A DNA stretch of 39,788 nucleotides, from positions 1-39,788 of the forward strand of contig DUMQ01000087.1 of NCBI GenBank assembly GCA_012839815.1. Reading direction: 5' to 3'. Source of the stretch: Bacillota bacterium (GTDB taxonomy: Bacteria > Bacillota > SHA-98 > Ch115 > JABLXJ01). Of the stretch, positions 25,911 to 35,028 are shown piece by piece (the first letter of the stretch is position 1; each line of letters begins with the position of its first letter). The notes under the pieces are model-generated. The model saw only the letters and a list, made by a program, of their open reading frames with translations. It was not told the DNA's origin and made no database searches. A program made the position numbers and the translations under genes.

Positions 25911-27314
25911 CTATTTGCCGGCACTGACCTCCAACTGTTGGGCCGCACGCGCCTGCTCCCGGCCCTCAGGGTACTCTGTCGCCCAAACGGGATCAGCCAC
26001 CCGCCCATAGGACTCGGCGTAGCTATCGAGGGCATCAGCGAGGTTGGTTATCACGGTCTCAGCCCCATCGTGCGTAGGATGCGCCCCGGTCTCGCGGACA
26101 ACCTCCCTCAGTATATGTGGGTTGTCTATGATCATGCAGGGACGGAGGTGATTCTTGTTAAAAGGCTGCCGCCGCTGAATCGCCGCGAAAAATGGCGATC
26201 TCAGCGCATCCAGGAGCGTCTTGTCCTTAATGTTGTCCACGGCGAAATGCGTAAATACGCAGGGCTCGATATCGCCGTTTGAGTTAATGTGAAGGTATGA
26301 CCTGCCGCCGGCAATGCACCCGCCCACAAACGGCCCATCATTCCAGAAATCGGCCACGAATACCGGTTTGTGCGTCCGGAAGTAATTAACCCTCTCCCTG
26401 AGCCTGTTGCGCTGCTCCGGGGTGGGCATCAGCTCGGGATCTGCATCCTTACCCACCGGCACAAACGTGAAATACCAGCCGTAGATCGCTCCCTTCGATA
26501 TGAGCATATCCATGAATTCGTCGCTGGTTATAGTGTCGATGTTATTGCGCGTCGCCGTCACGGAGAATGCGAAGACAGCCCCTTCAGACCTCAGGTTGTC
26601 CATGGCCTCCATGATACGAGCGAAAACACCCTTCCCCCTTCGCGCATCCGTTTCGGCCTCAAAGCCCTCGACGCTTATAGCCGGGGTCACATTGCCAAGC
26701 TCTACTATCTTCCTGGCGACAGACTTGTCTATTAGCGTCCCATTCGTATAGATCATGAATACGACATCATCGTGCTTCTTGTATATATCAAAAAGATCTT
26801 CCCTGATGAAGGGCTCCCCTCCGCTTATGGTGATGAAGTGGATGCCCATACTCTTGGCCTCGGTCACTATTCGATCTATCGTCGCAAAATCCAGGCCCTC
26901 CTGCTTTTCATAGTTGCCCGCGTAACACCCGATGCATCTCAGGTTGCACCTCATCGTCGGGCTGATGACCACCAGGAAGGGAACATGCACGTTCTCCCTG
27001 GTCTGGAAATCCATGCGTTCCTTTTGCCCCAGCAACAGGGCGTTTATGAAAAAGTTGACGATACCCTTATTCCGGCAGTTGGGATGCATCTCCCGCAACG
27101 CCTTGACCACCATTTGAGTGGTCGGGTGAGACGGATTCTCAAGGACCTTTCTGATGGCTGCCGCCTGTTTCCTATAGCTATCGGTAAAGGCGATCTTCTC
27201 ACCCAGACGAAACAGCGTAACAAGATTCCTCTCAGGGTTATGAGCAATAAGATTCAGCATCTGCTCCATGATCTGGGTTGCAAGATACTTTTTCATGAGG
27301 TTGTACGGACCCAT
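25911..27314 (-). CDS. Radical SAM protein with SPASM-like C-terminus
   Basis: A 467-residue radical SAM enzyme. A helical N-terminal region of about 110 residues precedes the Fe-S motif CNLRCIGC (C123, C127, C130), then ITISGGEPF and the (beta/alpha) barrel segments. A C-terminal region with CIAGGRSYLHINSNGDIEPC and a later Cys (RPCMI) resembles an abbreviated SPASM domain binding an extra Fe-S cluster. Such enzymes modify peptides or make cofactors by generating a 5'-deoxyadenosyl radical. The exact family and substrate are not recognised; no precursor peptide gene is seen nearby. The ATG at 27314 has GGAGGGG seven bases upstream. A 13-nt palindrome lies just before it. It stands apart from ubiB by 216 bp. 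Confidence 0.88.
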   Translation of the reverse strand: MGPYNLMKKYLATQIMEQMLNLIAHNPERNLVTLFRLGEKIAFTDSYRKQAAAIRKVLENPSHPTTQMVVKALREMHPNCRNKGIVNFFINALLLGQKERMDFQTRENVHVPFLVVISPTMRCNLRCIGCYAGNYEKQEGLDFATIDRIVTEAKSMGIHFITISGGEPFIREDLFDIYKKHDDVVFMIYTNGTLIDKSVARKIVELGNVTPAISVEGFEAETDARRGKGVFARIMEAMDNLRSEGAVFAFSVTATRNNIDTITSDEFMDMLISKGAIYGWYFTFVPVGKDADPELMPTPEQRNRLRERVNYFRTHKPVFVADFWNDGPFVGGCIAGGRSYLHINSNGDIEPCVFTHFAVDNIKDKTLLDALRSPFFAAIQRRQPFNKNHLRPCMIIDNPHILREVVRETGAHPTHDGAETVITNLADALDSYAESYGRVADPVWATEYPEGREQARAAQQLEVSAGK

Positions 27315-27333
27315 TCAAGTTCCCCTCCTGATC

Positions 27334-27346
27334 TCACTTTAAGTGA
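27334..27346. promoter_or_regulatory. Palindrome upstream of the radical SAM gene
   Basis: TCACTTTAAGTGA is a perfect 6+1+6 palindrome 20-32 bp upstream of the start codon and just upstream of its ribosome-binding site. It could be an operator. Its short length means chance is possible. Confidence 0.3.
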
Positions 27347-27374
27347 ATATGAAAGCTAAAACCCTGCCAGCACG

Positions 27375-27430
27375 CGAATCCTCGCACCTAAGTCGAATCC
27401 TCACACCTAACTCCAAGCCCAAGCCCAAGG
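27375..27430. repeat. Tandem 19-bp and 6-bp repeats
   Basis: A 19-bp unit beginning CGAATCCTC occurs twice in tandem with two differences (27375-27393, 27394-27412), followed at once by three copies of CCAAGC/G (27413-27430). They lie in the 216-bp gap between the radical SAM gene and ubiB. The rest of that gap shows CCCAAAAGA twice and no convincing terminator. Confidence 0.85.
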
Positions 27431-27530
27431 TTCATTAAACCCAATGTGGACCTCTGATTCCCTCACCTCCAGCCAGGGCGCGACACCCCAAAAGACCCAA
27501 AAGATTCTTTTAAAATAGATATATTCCCAC

Positions 27531-29240
27531 CTAGAGCCGTCCAGAACGGGTTATCGAAATAAGGAGCCATATCCCCAGGACCGCGGCAACCCCAAGCCCC
27601 AGCTCGGCCAGGGGAAGCTTGGCGAGGATCGACCCTGCGCCCGTTGACCGCTGGGCGACGAGCGCCGAACCGACCAGGATCCCGGCAACTACTATGCTGA
27701 ATGATAGTCGATCGAAGGCAATGGTCAACTTCGATAAAGCTCGTTCCAATTCCCTATATTCGTGCTTTAACTTCAATTCTCCTTCTTGCATCAAGTTGAG
27801 CACACTGATGATTTTTTCCGGCAATATCATGAGGTCCCCGGCATAGCTCACAAGACCACGGACAAAGGATCTTGCGAGAGCCTCGGGCGCATACTTCTCA
27901 CGGAGGAGCTGCCTCCCCAAAGGCTCAGCTATCTCCATCGGAGATACAGACGGATCAAGCTGGTTAACAATCCCCTCAAGGGTCACAATCGATTTCACCA
28001 GGAGGGCGAGATTGCTCGGCATCCTGATCCTGTACCTGAAGGATAAGTCCATGGTGGATTCAATGACCTCTCCGACGTTGATCTTGTTGAGCGGGAGATC
28101 GTAATACCTCTGCAGTATGTCCCGTACATCCAACTCAAGCTGCTTGATGTCAATGCCGGGACTGACGACCCCGAGGTCGAGCATAGCCTTGACAACTTCC
28201 GAGGCTCTCCGGCCAACGATGGCGAGCAAAAGATTAATCGCCTTACCCCTAGTCTCCTCATCGAGACGCCCAACCATACCGAAATCCACGAAGGCGAGCG
28301 TCCCATCTCCGACTATGGTGATATTCCCGGGATGAGGATCCGCATGAAAGAACCCGTCAACGATAATCTGCTTAAACATGGACCGTGCAAGATTCTCGGC
28401 TATTTTATGCCTGCTCCAGCCCCTTGCATCGATCCCCTGAAGGTCGTTGACTTTGATCCCGCGTATGTACTCAAGGGTCAGAACCTTCCGGCTCGTGAAC
28501 TCCCAGAAAACCTTCGGTATGCGAACCGACGGGTCGTTCGCGAAGTTCCGCGCAAACACATCGGCGTTATGCGCCTCAGTGGTGTAATCCAGTTCCCTTC
28601 GGAGCGTATCAGCGAATTCCCGCACAATGGTGGAGGGCTTGTACAATTCAGCCCATGTAAAACGCCCTTCAGCCAGCTGGGCGATATCCTCCAATATCTC
28701 CAAGTCTAGCTGCACTATTCGCTCGATGCCCGGCCTCTGGACTTTGATGGCTACCTCCTCACCGGTCTTTAATATAGCCCTGTGAACCTGACCTATGGAG
28801 GCAGCGGCTATAGGGTCGGGATCGAAGAACATAAACAGGTCCTCAACCTTTGAGCCGAGCTCGCTTGCGACCACGGTAGCAATTTCACTATAGCTGATGG
28901 GCGAGACCTCATCCTGGAGCTTCATCAACTCGGCCACGAGCCCCCTGGGGATCACGTCAGGTCTGGTACTGAGAAGTTGGCCGAGCTTGATGAACGTGGG
29001 GCCCAGCTCCTCAATGACGAGCCTCACCCTTTCCCATCCAGCCTTTTCGCCGGCCCCGGGGCCTCCGGCTCCACCTTCTCCCCTGAGAGACTTTCGCCTG
29101 AGGGCCCTTCTTGGGATAGAGAGGATGCTCGCCCCGCCCAGCCGGTCGACCACAAAGCCGAAGCCGTGCTTTACAAGGACGTTAGCTATCTGCCTGGCCC
29201 GGCCAAGGTGCCTCGCGCTCCTGAGAAGGTAAAAATGCAA
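27531..29240 (-). CDS. ABC1/UbiB (AarF) family atypical kinase
   Basis: A 569-residue UbiB-type protein kinase-like ATPase. The KLGQ of the KxGQ element is at residues 85-88 within GPTFIKLGQLLSTRPDVIP; the alanine-rich nucleotide loop AAASIGQVH is at 145-153; the ATP lysine is K166 (VAIKVQRPG). HADPHPGN is the catalytic-loop equivalent and FVDFGM the metal-binding motif. Two hydrophobic helices end the protein (SIVVAGILVGSALVA and GLGVAAVLGIWLLISI). The family acts on membrane lipids or quinone biosynthesis, but the substrate in Bacillota is unclear. The start at 29240 lies five bases after the phasin-like gene, so it is the last gene of a three-gene operon. Confidence 0.93.
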   Translation of the reverse strand: MHFYLLRSARHLGRARQIANVLVKHGFGFVVDRLGGASILSIPRRALRRKSLRGEGGAGGPGAGEKAGWERVRLVIEELGPTFIKLGQLLSTRPDVIPRGLVAELMKLQDEVSPISYSEIATVVASELGSKVEDLFMFFDPDPIAAASIGQVHRAILKTGEEVAIKVQRPGIERIVQLDLEILEDIAQLAEGRFTWAELYKPSTIVREFADTLRRELDYTTEAHNADVFARNFANDPSVRIPKVFWEFTSRKVLTLEYIRGIKVNDLQGIDARGWSRHKIAENLARSMFKQIIVDGFFHADPHPGNITIVGDGTLAFVDFGMVGRLDEETRGKAINLLLAIVGRRASEVVKAMLDLGVVSPGIDIKQLELDVRDILQRYYDLPLNKINVGEVIESTMDLSFRYRIRMPSNLALLVKSIVTLEGIVNQLDPSVSPMEIAEPLGRQLLREKYAPEALARSFVRGLVSYAGDLMILPEKIISVLNLMQEGELKLKHEYRELERALSKLTIAFDRLSFSIVVAGILVGSALVAQRSTGAGSILAKLPLAELGLGVAAVLGIWLLISITRSGRL

Positions 29241-29245
29241 TAGCC

Positions 29246-29536
29246 CTACGCTCCCTCTCTTGTGACATTAAACTTCCGTTCAAGCTGTTCGATATCCTTC
29301 TTTGTGGCCAGACCCGCCATGCTCGCCAACCGGTCCACGCCGTCAAATACGGCCTTGCGGATGTCCCTCCGCCCTTCCTCCCCCTTCCTGATGAGTTCAT
29401 CCACGATGCGGCCCGCGCCAGTCAAGGATCTATCCTTACACCTCATCATGTCGCTTATCGCCTTCTCACAGGCCTCCTTTGCCGTAAGGCAAACCCCGAT
29501 GCCCAGATTCAAAACCTTATTGATGGGATCGTTCAC
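29246..29536 (-). CDS. Phasin-like coiled-coil protein
   Basis: About 96 residues, mostly charged helix, resembling the small phasin-family proteins (COG3937) found next to UbiB genes in Bacillota. It has a GIGVCLTAKEACEKAISDM helix, a RIVDELIRKGEEGR stretch and an end of the type ATKKDIEQLERKF, a coiled-coil tail. The GTG at 29536 is preferred: GGGAGG lies eight bases upstream, whereas the ATG at 29560 has no spaced ribosome-binding site. The closeness to ubiB (five bases) implies joint action, perhaps as a scaffold or regulator at the membrane. A role in polyhydroxyalkanoate granules is not supported here: no phaC is in the window. Confidence 0.7.
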   Translation of the reverse strand: MNDPINKVLNLGIGVCLTAKEACEKAISDMMRCKDRSLTGAGRIVDELIRKGEEGRRDIRKAVFDGVDRLASMAGLATKKDIEQLERKFNVTREGA

Positions 29537-29621
29537 CTGAGTTACCTCCCTACCAGCCATCCTTTGATACTATTTTAAGATATTGTTTAAGCATTCTCCG
29601 GCCCGAACGACTCAACCGAAA

Positions 29622-30326
29622 TCAGCCCGCGCCAAGCGCCTCCCTGGCGAAATCAAGCAGGAGCTTGCGTTCTTCGGAGCTGATCTGTGAAACGTACCTT
29701 TGATACCTTCCGAGGTACGGGCTCAAACGCCTCGCCAGATCCAGGTTTCCTGTCGCTTTTAAGGCAGTTATCCCGAGAACCGTGCCCGCAAGCAAGGTCA
29801 GCCCGAGCTCTGGCTCCTGGACCATGGATAGGAGTTTGGCTATTGTGCCAACATCGCCTACGCTTACCACCTTGATGCAGACAACAAGCATACCAATGAT
29901 GTGCGCGCAAAACATCAGCGGCAGCTCCAGCTCCATCTTCGCCAGGTCCTCGCTCAATCTATCTATAGCCTTTCCAGTCCCTGACCTGCGAAGGTCATCC
30001 AGGAGCCTTAAAACAGTATCTTTTATATGACCCCAATCGTCAAGCTTGCCAGCACCGGGCGTTGAATTCATCTCCATAAACGCCTGGGCCTTTTTCGTTG
30101 GAACAAAAACCACCATCGACCGGCCGGGGACCCGCTCACATGAGTTAACTACGTATTCAGCCTTGACATAGCCTTGTTTTTCGAGCTCCTTCAGCATGTC
30201 ATAGGCTGTCCACTTGCTGACCCCGAGGGCCCTGGCAAGCGCAGCATAGTGGACGGGCTCGCGGGTTTCATCATAAACCCTCTTTACCTCCAGGAGGAAT
30301 TCCTTCCGGCGTTTCGTTAAAGACAT
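29622..30326 (-). CDS. Winged-helix transcriptional regulator (unknown ligand)
   Basis: A 234-residue protein. Residues about 10-60 form a winged helix-turn-helix (EPVHYAALARALGVSKWTAYDMLKELEKQGYV) [landmarks: HYAALARALGVS, WTAYDMLKEL], followed by a basic wing. The remainder is a helical domain with hydrophobic stretches (LPLMFCAHIIGMLVVCIKVV and LTLLAGTVLGITAL) that may bind membrane or a ligand. The start at ATG 30326 has GGGAGG seven to eight bases upstream. An upstream in-frame start (30416) lacks one. It is the first gene of regulator-phasin-ubiB, so it probably regulates this operon, which is inference from order. Confidence 0.72.
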   Translation of the reverse strand: MSLTKRRKEFLLEVKRVYDETREPVHYAALARALGVSKWTAYDMLKELEKQGYVKAEYVVNSCERVPGRSMVVFVPTKKAQAFMEMNSTPGAGKLDDWGHIKDTVLRLLDDLRRSGTGKAIDRLSEDLAKMELELPLMFCAHIIGMLVVCIKVVSVGDVGTIAKLLSMVQEPELGLTLLAGTVLGITALKATGNLDLARRLSPYLGRYQRYVSQISSEERKLLLDFAREALGAG

Positions 30327-30450
30327 AGATCTGCCTCCCAAGAGACCCAAAAGCTCGAGACTCACTACCGTGAGACCTACCACCACTATTCTACGCCCAT
30401 ATGGAACAAGCGTCAAGCCGTGTGAGTCAGGACTGTGAGCCGGGATTGCA

Positions 30451-30801
30451 TCATATATCCAGACCTACCACCTTCGCGCCTCTCCACAGGCGTTCGAGGT
30501 CGTAGAATTCCCTCTCCTCCCGACGGAAGACATGTACTATGGTGTGTCCGTAGTCAAGTAAAATCCACCCGGCCTCAGCTGAACCCTCCTTGTGCAACAA
30601 TCTGGCGCCGCTCTCATCCAGGTCTTCAATTATGGCTTCGGCTATGGCGTTGAGATGAACAGAAGATGTGCCGCTCACGATAACGAAGTAGTCTGCGACC
30701 GGGGTCAATTCTTGAACGTCGAGAATAATAGGGTCGTATGCCTTTTTATCGTTCGCGGCTTTTACGGCCAGACTGGCAACGTGTAAGGGGTCCTTCCCCA
30801 T
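30451..30801 (-). CDS. rsfS: Ribosomal silencing factor RsfS
   Basis: A 116-residue protein that binds L14 (uL14) on the 50S subunit and blocks joining of subunits when nutrients are short. It has VKAANDKKAYDPIILDVQEL, VADYFVIVSGTSSVHLNAIA and EGSAEAGWILLDYGHTIVHVF, the family's conserved blocks. The ATG at 30801 gives the usual length and has AGGTGG nearby upstream. A GTG at 30816 is possible. Its start lies inside the 3' end of yqeK (56-71 bp overlap), so translation is coupled. Confidence 0.95.
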   Translation of the reverse strand: MGKDPLHVASLAVKAANDKKAYDPIILDVQELTPVADYFVIVSGTSSVHLNAIAEAIIEDLDESGARLLHKEGSAEAGWILLDYGHTIVHVFRREEREFYDLERLWRGAKVVGLDI

Positions 30802-31408
30802 CCGATGTATCACCACCTATCACCTGATTACAGGGTCTGATTGCAAGGCTATTTAGAAATGAATTGCGGGCGGCTACGGTGCGAGGGTGAATGAGGCCTC
30901 CCCTGCGAATGACATACATGATCGTCTGATCAGTCGCCGCAATGAGGGCTCTATCAAAATCCTCGATGGCGAGCCTCTTGAGAGCCCCTGCCCCCGCATA
31001 CGAGCGGCCAGGCTCGACGTAATCTGCCAGGTAAATGATCTTATCCAGCATAGACATCCCCACATCGCCCGTGGTGTGAACCCGGATCGCATTCAAAATC
31101 TCTTCATCGTCGATCCCAAACTCCACCCTCGCCAGCTCCGCGCCTACCGGTGCGTGCAGGAGCACCGGCTCGCCAAGCTCAAGCTCATCCACGGTGATAT
31201 GGAACCTCTTGACCATTTCGAGAAGGGTTTCACGAGGCAAATCCCGGGCGCAATCATGGACCAGCCCGGCAATGCTGGCTTTCTGCCTATCAACCCCATA
31301 AAGTCTCGCAAACTTAATTGCCGTGGTTTGCACGCCAAGGGAATGTATCAACCTGCGCCGCGAAATCATCTTTTCGAGACGCCGTTTTATCTCATCCTCC
31401 GGAAGCAA
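30746..31408 (-). CDS. yqeK: HD-domain Ap4A hydrolase YqeK
   Basis: A 220-residue HD phosphohydrolase that splits diadenosine tetraphosphate. Metal ligands are in the RRRLIHSLGVQ, GLVHDCARDL (HD) and HAPVGAELA segments and in IIYLADYVEPGR. The C-terminal GGLIHPRTVAARNSF is typical, after which the protein runs about 35 residues further than most YqeK proteins, into rsfS. The start is TTG at 31408 with AGAGGTG eight bases upstream; the nearby ATG is in another frame and stops after six codons. Together with nadD and rsfS it forms the usual Bacillota cluster, here separated from nadD by the RRM gene. Confidence 0.93.
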   Translation of the reverse strand: MLPEDEIKRRLEKMISRRRLIHSLGVQTTAIKFARLYGVDRQKASIAGLVHDCARDLPRETLLEMVKRFHITVDELELGEPVLLHAPVGAELARVEFGIDDEEILNAIRVHTTGDVGMSMLDKIIYLADYVEPGRSYAGAGALKRLAIEDFDRALIAATDQTIMYVIRRGGLIHPRTVAARNSFLNSLAIRPCNQVIGGDTSDGEGPLTRCQSGRKSRER

Positions 31409-31609
31409 CCATATGCACCTCTTATTATGATGAAGACACCTTTAAGATGAGGACCTCTTCAGACAACAGACAACAACCTGCCTAGATGACAACCTCCCAT
31501 TACCAATTAACCATCGCCCCGTTTAATCCTCGCGGAATACGGCTCCCGGCAGGTAAGGGAGGTTGCCCTCTACCATCTGCGATGATGGAAACCCTGTGCC
31601 AGAACCAGG
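31409..31609. other. Gap between the RRM gene and yqeK
   Basis: No gene seen. A 5-bp stem (CCAGG / CCTGG, 31605-31620) covers the RRM stop codon but lacks a U tract. Microrepeats (ACAACAGACAACAACC-type; about 31462-31480) occupy the middle. Confidence 0.5.
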
Positions 31610-31867
31610 CTAAATCCTGGACTGGCGCGGCCTCGCTTCATTGACGATTATTGTTCTCCCGTCAATCTCAGACCCGTTCATTTCCCGGATAACCTTGTCG
31701 GCATCAACATCATCAACTTCGACAAATCCGAAACCCCTGGAGCGTCCCGTCTCCCTGTCAACGATCACCCTGCTGTTTTTAACCTCGGCGTGCGCAGAAA
31801 AGACCCTCGCCAAGTCATCATCAGTAACCCTCCACGGCAGATTGCCAACATAAAGAGTCTTTGTCAC
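31610..31867 (-). CDS. RRM-domain RNA-binding protein
   Basis: An 85-residue single-RRM protein. RNP2 is LYVGNL (residues 5-10) and RNP1 is RGFGFVEV (44-51), which are the two strands that stack on RNA bases; the tail is short, RPRQSRI. Such proteins bind single-stranded RNA and are often cold- or stress-regulated in bacteria. The GTG at 31867 follows a GGGGGGAG tract at short spacing, and the family begins there; an in-frame ATG at 31945 would add an unrelated extension. The gene sits between nadD and yqeK, which are normally adjacent, and has its own promoter with a leader of about 315 nt. Confidence 0.93.
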   Translation of the reverse strand: MTKTLYVGNLPWRVTDDDLARVFSAHAEVKNSRVIVDRETGRSRGFGFVEVDDVDADKVIREMNGSEIDGRTIIVNEARPRQSRI

Positions 31868-32190
31868 CGGCTCCCCCCCCTTTCTCAGCCAAAGAATGAA
31901 AATCCAAGGTCCTGGCAGGAACCTCGAACCTTGGCTCTTCCGCACATATATCGGTTCGGACTGCGGATCAGGAAACGAGCTACGAAGGGGTCATCGACTC
32001 GAACAGTATACAGGACGCAGCAGAACCTCGGAATCCAAGGGAATACTGGCTCAGCTATTCCTGACTATGGAATATTATGTAGGCTTATCACCCGATAGCG
32101 CTAGTTTATGTAAAACCCGGGGCATCTATTCCATATCTATTCTTCCACGATCTATTCTTCCACGCACCGCATTACAGGTTTGCATCATAA
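31868..32190 (-). promoter_or_regulatory. Long 5' leader of the RRM gene
   Basis: A 320-nt untranslated region between the promoter (32191-32218) and the GTG start. No gene is credible in it. It contains a perfect 15-bp tandem duplication, ATCTATTCTTCCACG (32135-32164), and several AT-rich stretches. Length and position suggest post-transcriptional control such as cold or autogenous regulation, but no known riboswitch is recognised. Confidence 0.45.
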
Positions 32191-32218
32191 ATTATACCAT
32201 AATAACTGGTATAGTGAA
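32191..32218 (-). promoter_or_regulatory. Promoter with a 21-bp inverted repeat
   Basis: On the minus strand TTCACT (32213-32218), a 16-bp spacer and TATAAT (32191-32196), preceded by TGG to give an extended -10. A perfect inverted repeat, TATACCA-N7-TGGTATA (32193-32213), covers the spacer and most of the -10, the classic position for a repressor operator. Confidence 0.6.
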
Positions 32219-32256
32219 AGTTCTAAAAAGGGCAACCCTGACTCTATTTCCAGCAT

Positions 32257-32895
32257 TTACACCTTCTTATATAACCCCATCTTCATGATATAGTTTTCTA
32301 CGCTTTCTGGTAGGAGATAACGGATAGGACGATCCTCCCTGACTCGCCTTCTTATGTCCGTTGATGAGATGGCGAGAGCCGGGACCTCGAGCGTATAAAC
32401 CCTGTTGGGGGATCTACTTTGAAGCTCGCGCACCCCTGCCTGAATCCTGGATAACCCGTAGCCAGGCCTGGTGGCCGCTATGAAACTGCAGAGCCTGAGG
32501 AGTTCATTTGCATCCTTCCACGTGAGTATCTCGAGAGTGGCATCGGCACCGGTTATGAAAAAGAGCCTGGCCTCCTCCCCATATTTCGCCCTGAACTCGC
32601 GCACAGTATCAATCGTATATGAGGGCCCTTCCCGTTCAATCTCAATCGACGATACTTCAAAGTAGGGGTTCGTCGCCACCGCCAGGGAGGTCATTATATA
32701 CCTGTCCCTCGGCGAGGAAACCTCATACCCCTTCTTGTGCGGCGGCCGGCCGGATGGAACGAAGACGACCACGTCAAGCTTGAACTCACATCTGGCAGCC
32801 TCCGCCGTCACGAGATGCCCATAATGGATCGGGTCAAACGTGCCCCCCATGATACCAACGCTTATATCTCCCCTGCCTTCTCCCCCGCCACTCAT
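32257..32895 (-). CDS. nadD: Nicotinate-nucleotide adenylyltransferase
   Basis: A 212-residue enzyme that makes nicotinic-acid adenine dinucleotide, the substrate of NAD+ synthetase. [11 protein letters not shown] is at residues 17-27 (HxGH nucleotidyltransferase motif), PSGRPPHKK follows, [13 protein letters not shown] is central and ISSTDIRRR near residue 182 completes the site. The ATG at 32895 is 27 bp after the obgE stop, with GAGGTG upstream. Its pathway partner nadE lies 8 kb away in this window and is partly broken. Confidence 0.97.
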   Translation of the reverse strand: MSGGGEGRGDISVGIMGGTFDPIHYGHLVTAEAARCEFKLDVVVFVPSGRPPHKKGYEVSSPRDRYIMTSLAVATNPYFEVSSIEIEREGPSYTIDTVREFRAKYGEEARLFFITGADATLEILTWKDANELLRLCSFIAATRPGYGLSRIQAGVRELQSRSPNRVYTLEVPALAISSTDIRRRVREDRPIRYLLPESVENYIMKMGLYKKV

Positions 32896-32922
32896 TTAAG
32901 CCCTGTCACCTCGCAAGCTCTT

Positions 32923-33945
<1,023 letters not shown>

Positions 33946-34162
33946 CTATAGTATATCCCAATATAAAAACGCTCCCGCGACCGCCGCTGTAGACCCGCCG
34001 CGACCGGGTGATCGAGGGGATCGAGGAGGCGAATCCACGAGAGCCAGTGACGTAGCCGCCGCACCGCAACACCTGCATCACGCGCATTACGGCAGCCACC
34101 TGCTTTCACCTGCTTTTAATGCGTGGTTGATGCCCGGGAAACGGAAGGGAAGGAGAAGGGAC

Positions 34163-34432
34163 CTACGCGACAACGCCTTCGCCAGGGTAGACGCTAACCT
34201 TTTTTGAGTCTCTGCCGTTTCTCTCAAATCTAACGTAGCCATCTATCTTGGAAAACAAGGTATCATCCTTACCAAGCCCGACGTTGATTCCCGGCTTGAT
34301 CTTTGTGCCGCGCTGGCGGACCAGGATGCTCCCCGCCGTCACGAACTGGCCGCCGTACCTCTTTACACCGAGGCGCTTCGACCGGCTGTCTCGCCCGTTC
34401 CTGGAGCTTCCTACGCCCTTCTTATGAGCCAT
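34163..34432 (-). CDS. rpmA: Large ribosomal subunit protein bL27, no presequence
   Basis: An 89-residue protein near the peptidyl-transferase centre. It begins [19 protein letters not shown], with the short N-terminus seen in Gram-negative bacteria instead of the Firmicutes presequence (normally ending in FFA) that Prp cleaves. The ATG at 34432 has AAGGTGG eight bases upstream; starting four codons earlier is possible but adds no presequence. It is second in rplU-rpmA. The 97-bp gap to rplU cannot hold prp. Confidence 0.97.
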   Translation of the reverse strand: MAHKKGVGSSRNGRDSRSKRLGVKRYGGQFVTAGSILVRQRGTKIKPGINVGLGKDDTLFSKIDGYVRFERNGRDSKKVSVYPGEGVVA

Positions 34433-34529
34433 GGACGTCACCACCTTTCCCTTCAGCGCCCTTTTCCCACGTGGCCCTGCCGGCTACTTTGCCGGTTACT
34501 ATTGGGTTATTACTAAGTCCTGGTAAGTC

Positions 34530-34856
34530 CTAAGCTTCGATCTTCTCGATGCGAAGCTCCGTGAAAGGCTGCCTGTGGCCGTAGCGCCTGCGATAGTTCT
34601 TCTTCGGCTTATACTTAAAGACCAGGATTTTCTTTGCCCGGCCGTGCCTCAAAACCCTGGCAGCGACCTTTGCACCCTCAAGGGTTGGCCTGCCGACCTT
34701 GACCGTGGTCTTGCCATCGTCACCCGAATAACTCACGAGGAAAACTCTATCCAGCTCGATTGACTCGCCGGCAGGGGCATCGAGCTTCTCAACCCTGATG
34801 ATGTCGCCCTCCTGGACTTTGTACTGCTTTCCACCTGTCTCAATTACTGCATACAT
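34530..34856 (-). CDS. rplU: Large ribosomal subunit protein bL21
   Basis: A 108-residue 23S rRNA-binding protein: [18 protein letters not shown] at the N-terminus, then the conserved [21 protein letters not shown] tail segment (about residues 76-97) and [10 protein letters not shown]. The ATG at 34856 has AGGGGG nine bases upstream. It is transcribed from a strong promoter through a structured leader. Confidence 0.98.
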   Translation of the reverse strand: MYAVIETGGKQYKVQEGDIIRVEKLDAPAGESIELDRVFLVSYSGDDGKTTVKVGRPTLEGAKVAARVLRHGRAKKILVFKYKPKKNYRRRYGHRQPFTELRIEKIEA

Positions 34857-35028
34857 AATAGGGTGCCCCCTGAACCTCAGACTCGCCGGAGAAGGGCACG
34901 CACATAAGATGCTTCACACGTCTTGCCGTGCGCATAGTGCGTTTTCAAATCGCGAGGGCCCTCACCGTGCGGCAAGCAGGCAGACCACCAGGCAATAGTG
35001 CGACTGGTGGGCTGCCTGCACGTTCCTT
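34857..35028 (-). promoter_or_regulatory. rplU: Structured rplU leader (L21-leader-like)
   Basis: The 5' region between the promoter and rplU has two long hairpins on the minus strand. The first pairs GGCAG-CCACCAG with CTGGTGG-CTGCC (arms within about 34978-35017). The second has CTTGCCG pairing with CGGCAAG (about 34921-34977) around a GC-rich interior. Bacillota commonly carry an L21 leader here that gives autogenous control. No U tract follows, so this is not a simple terminator. Identity with the known L21 leader family is inferred from position, not matched in detail. Confidence 0.5.

Noticed and set aside
34978-35017. Intrinsic terminator of rng
   Set aside because: The hairpin lacks a U tract on the minus strand and lies downstream of the rplU promoter, so a leader structure is more likely.
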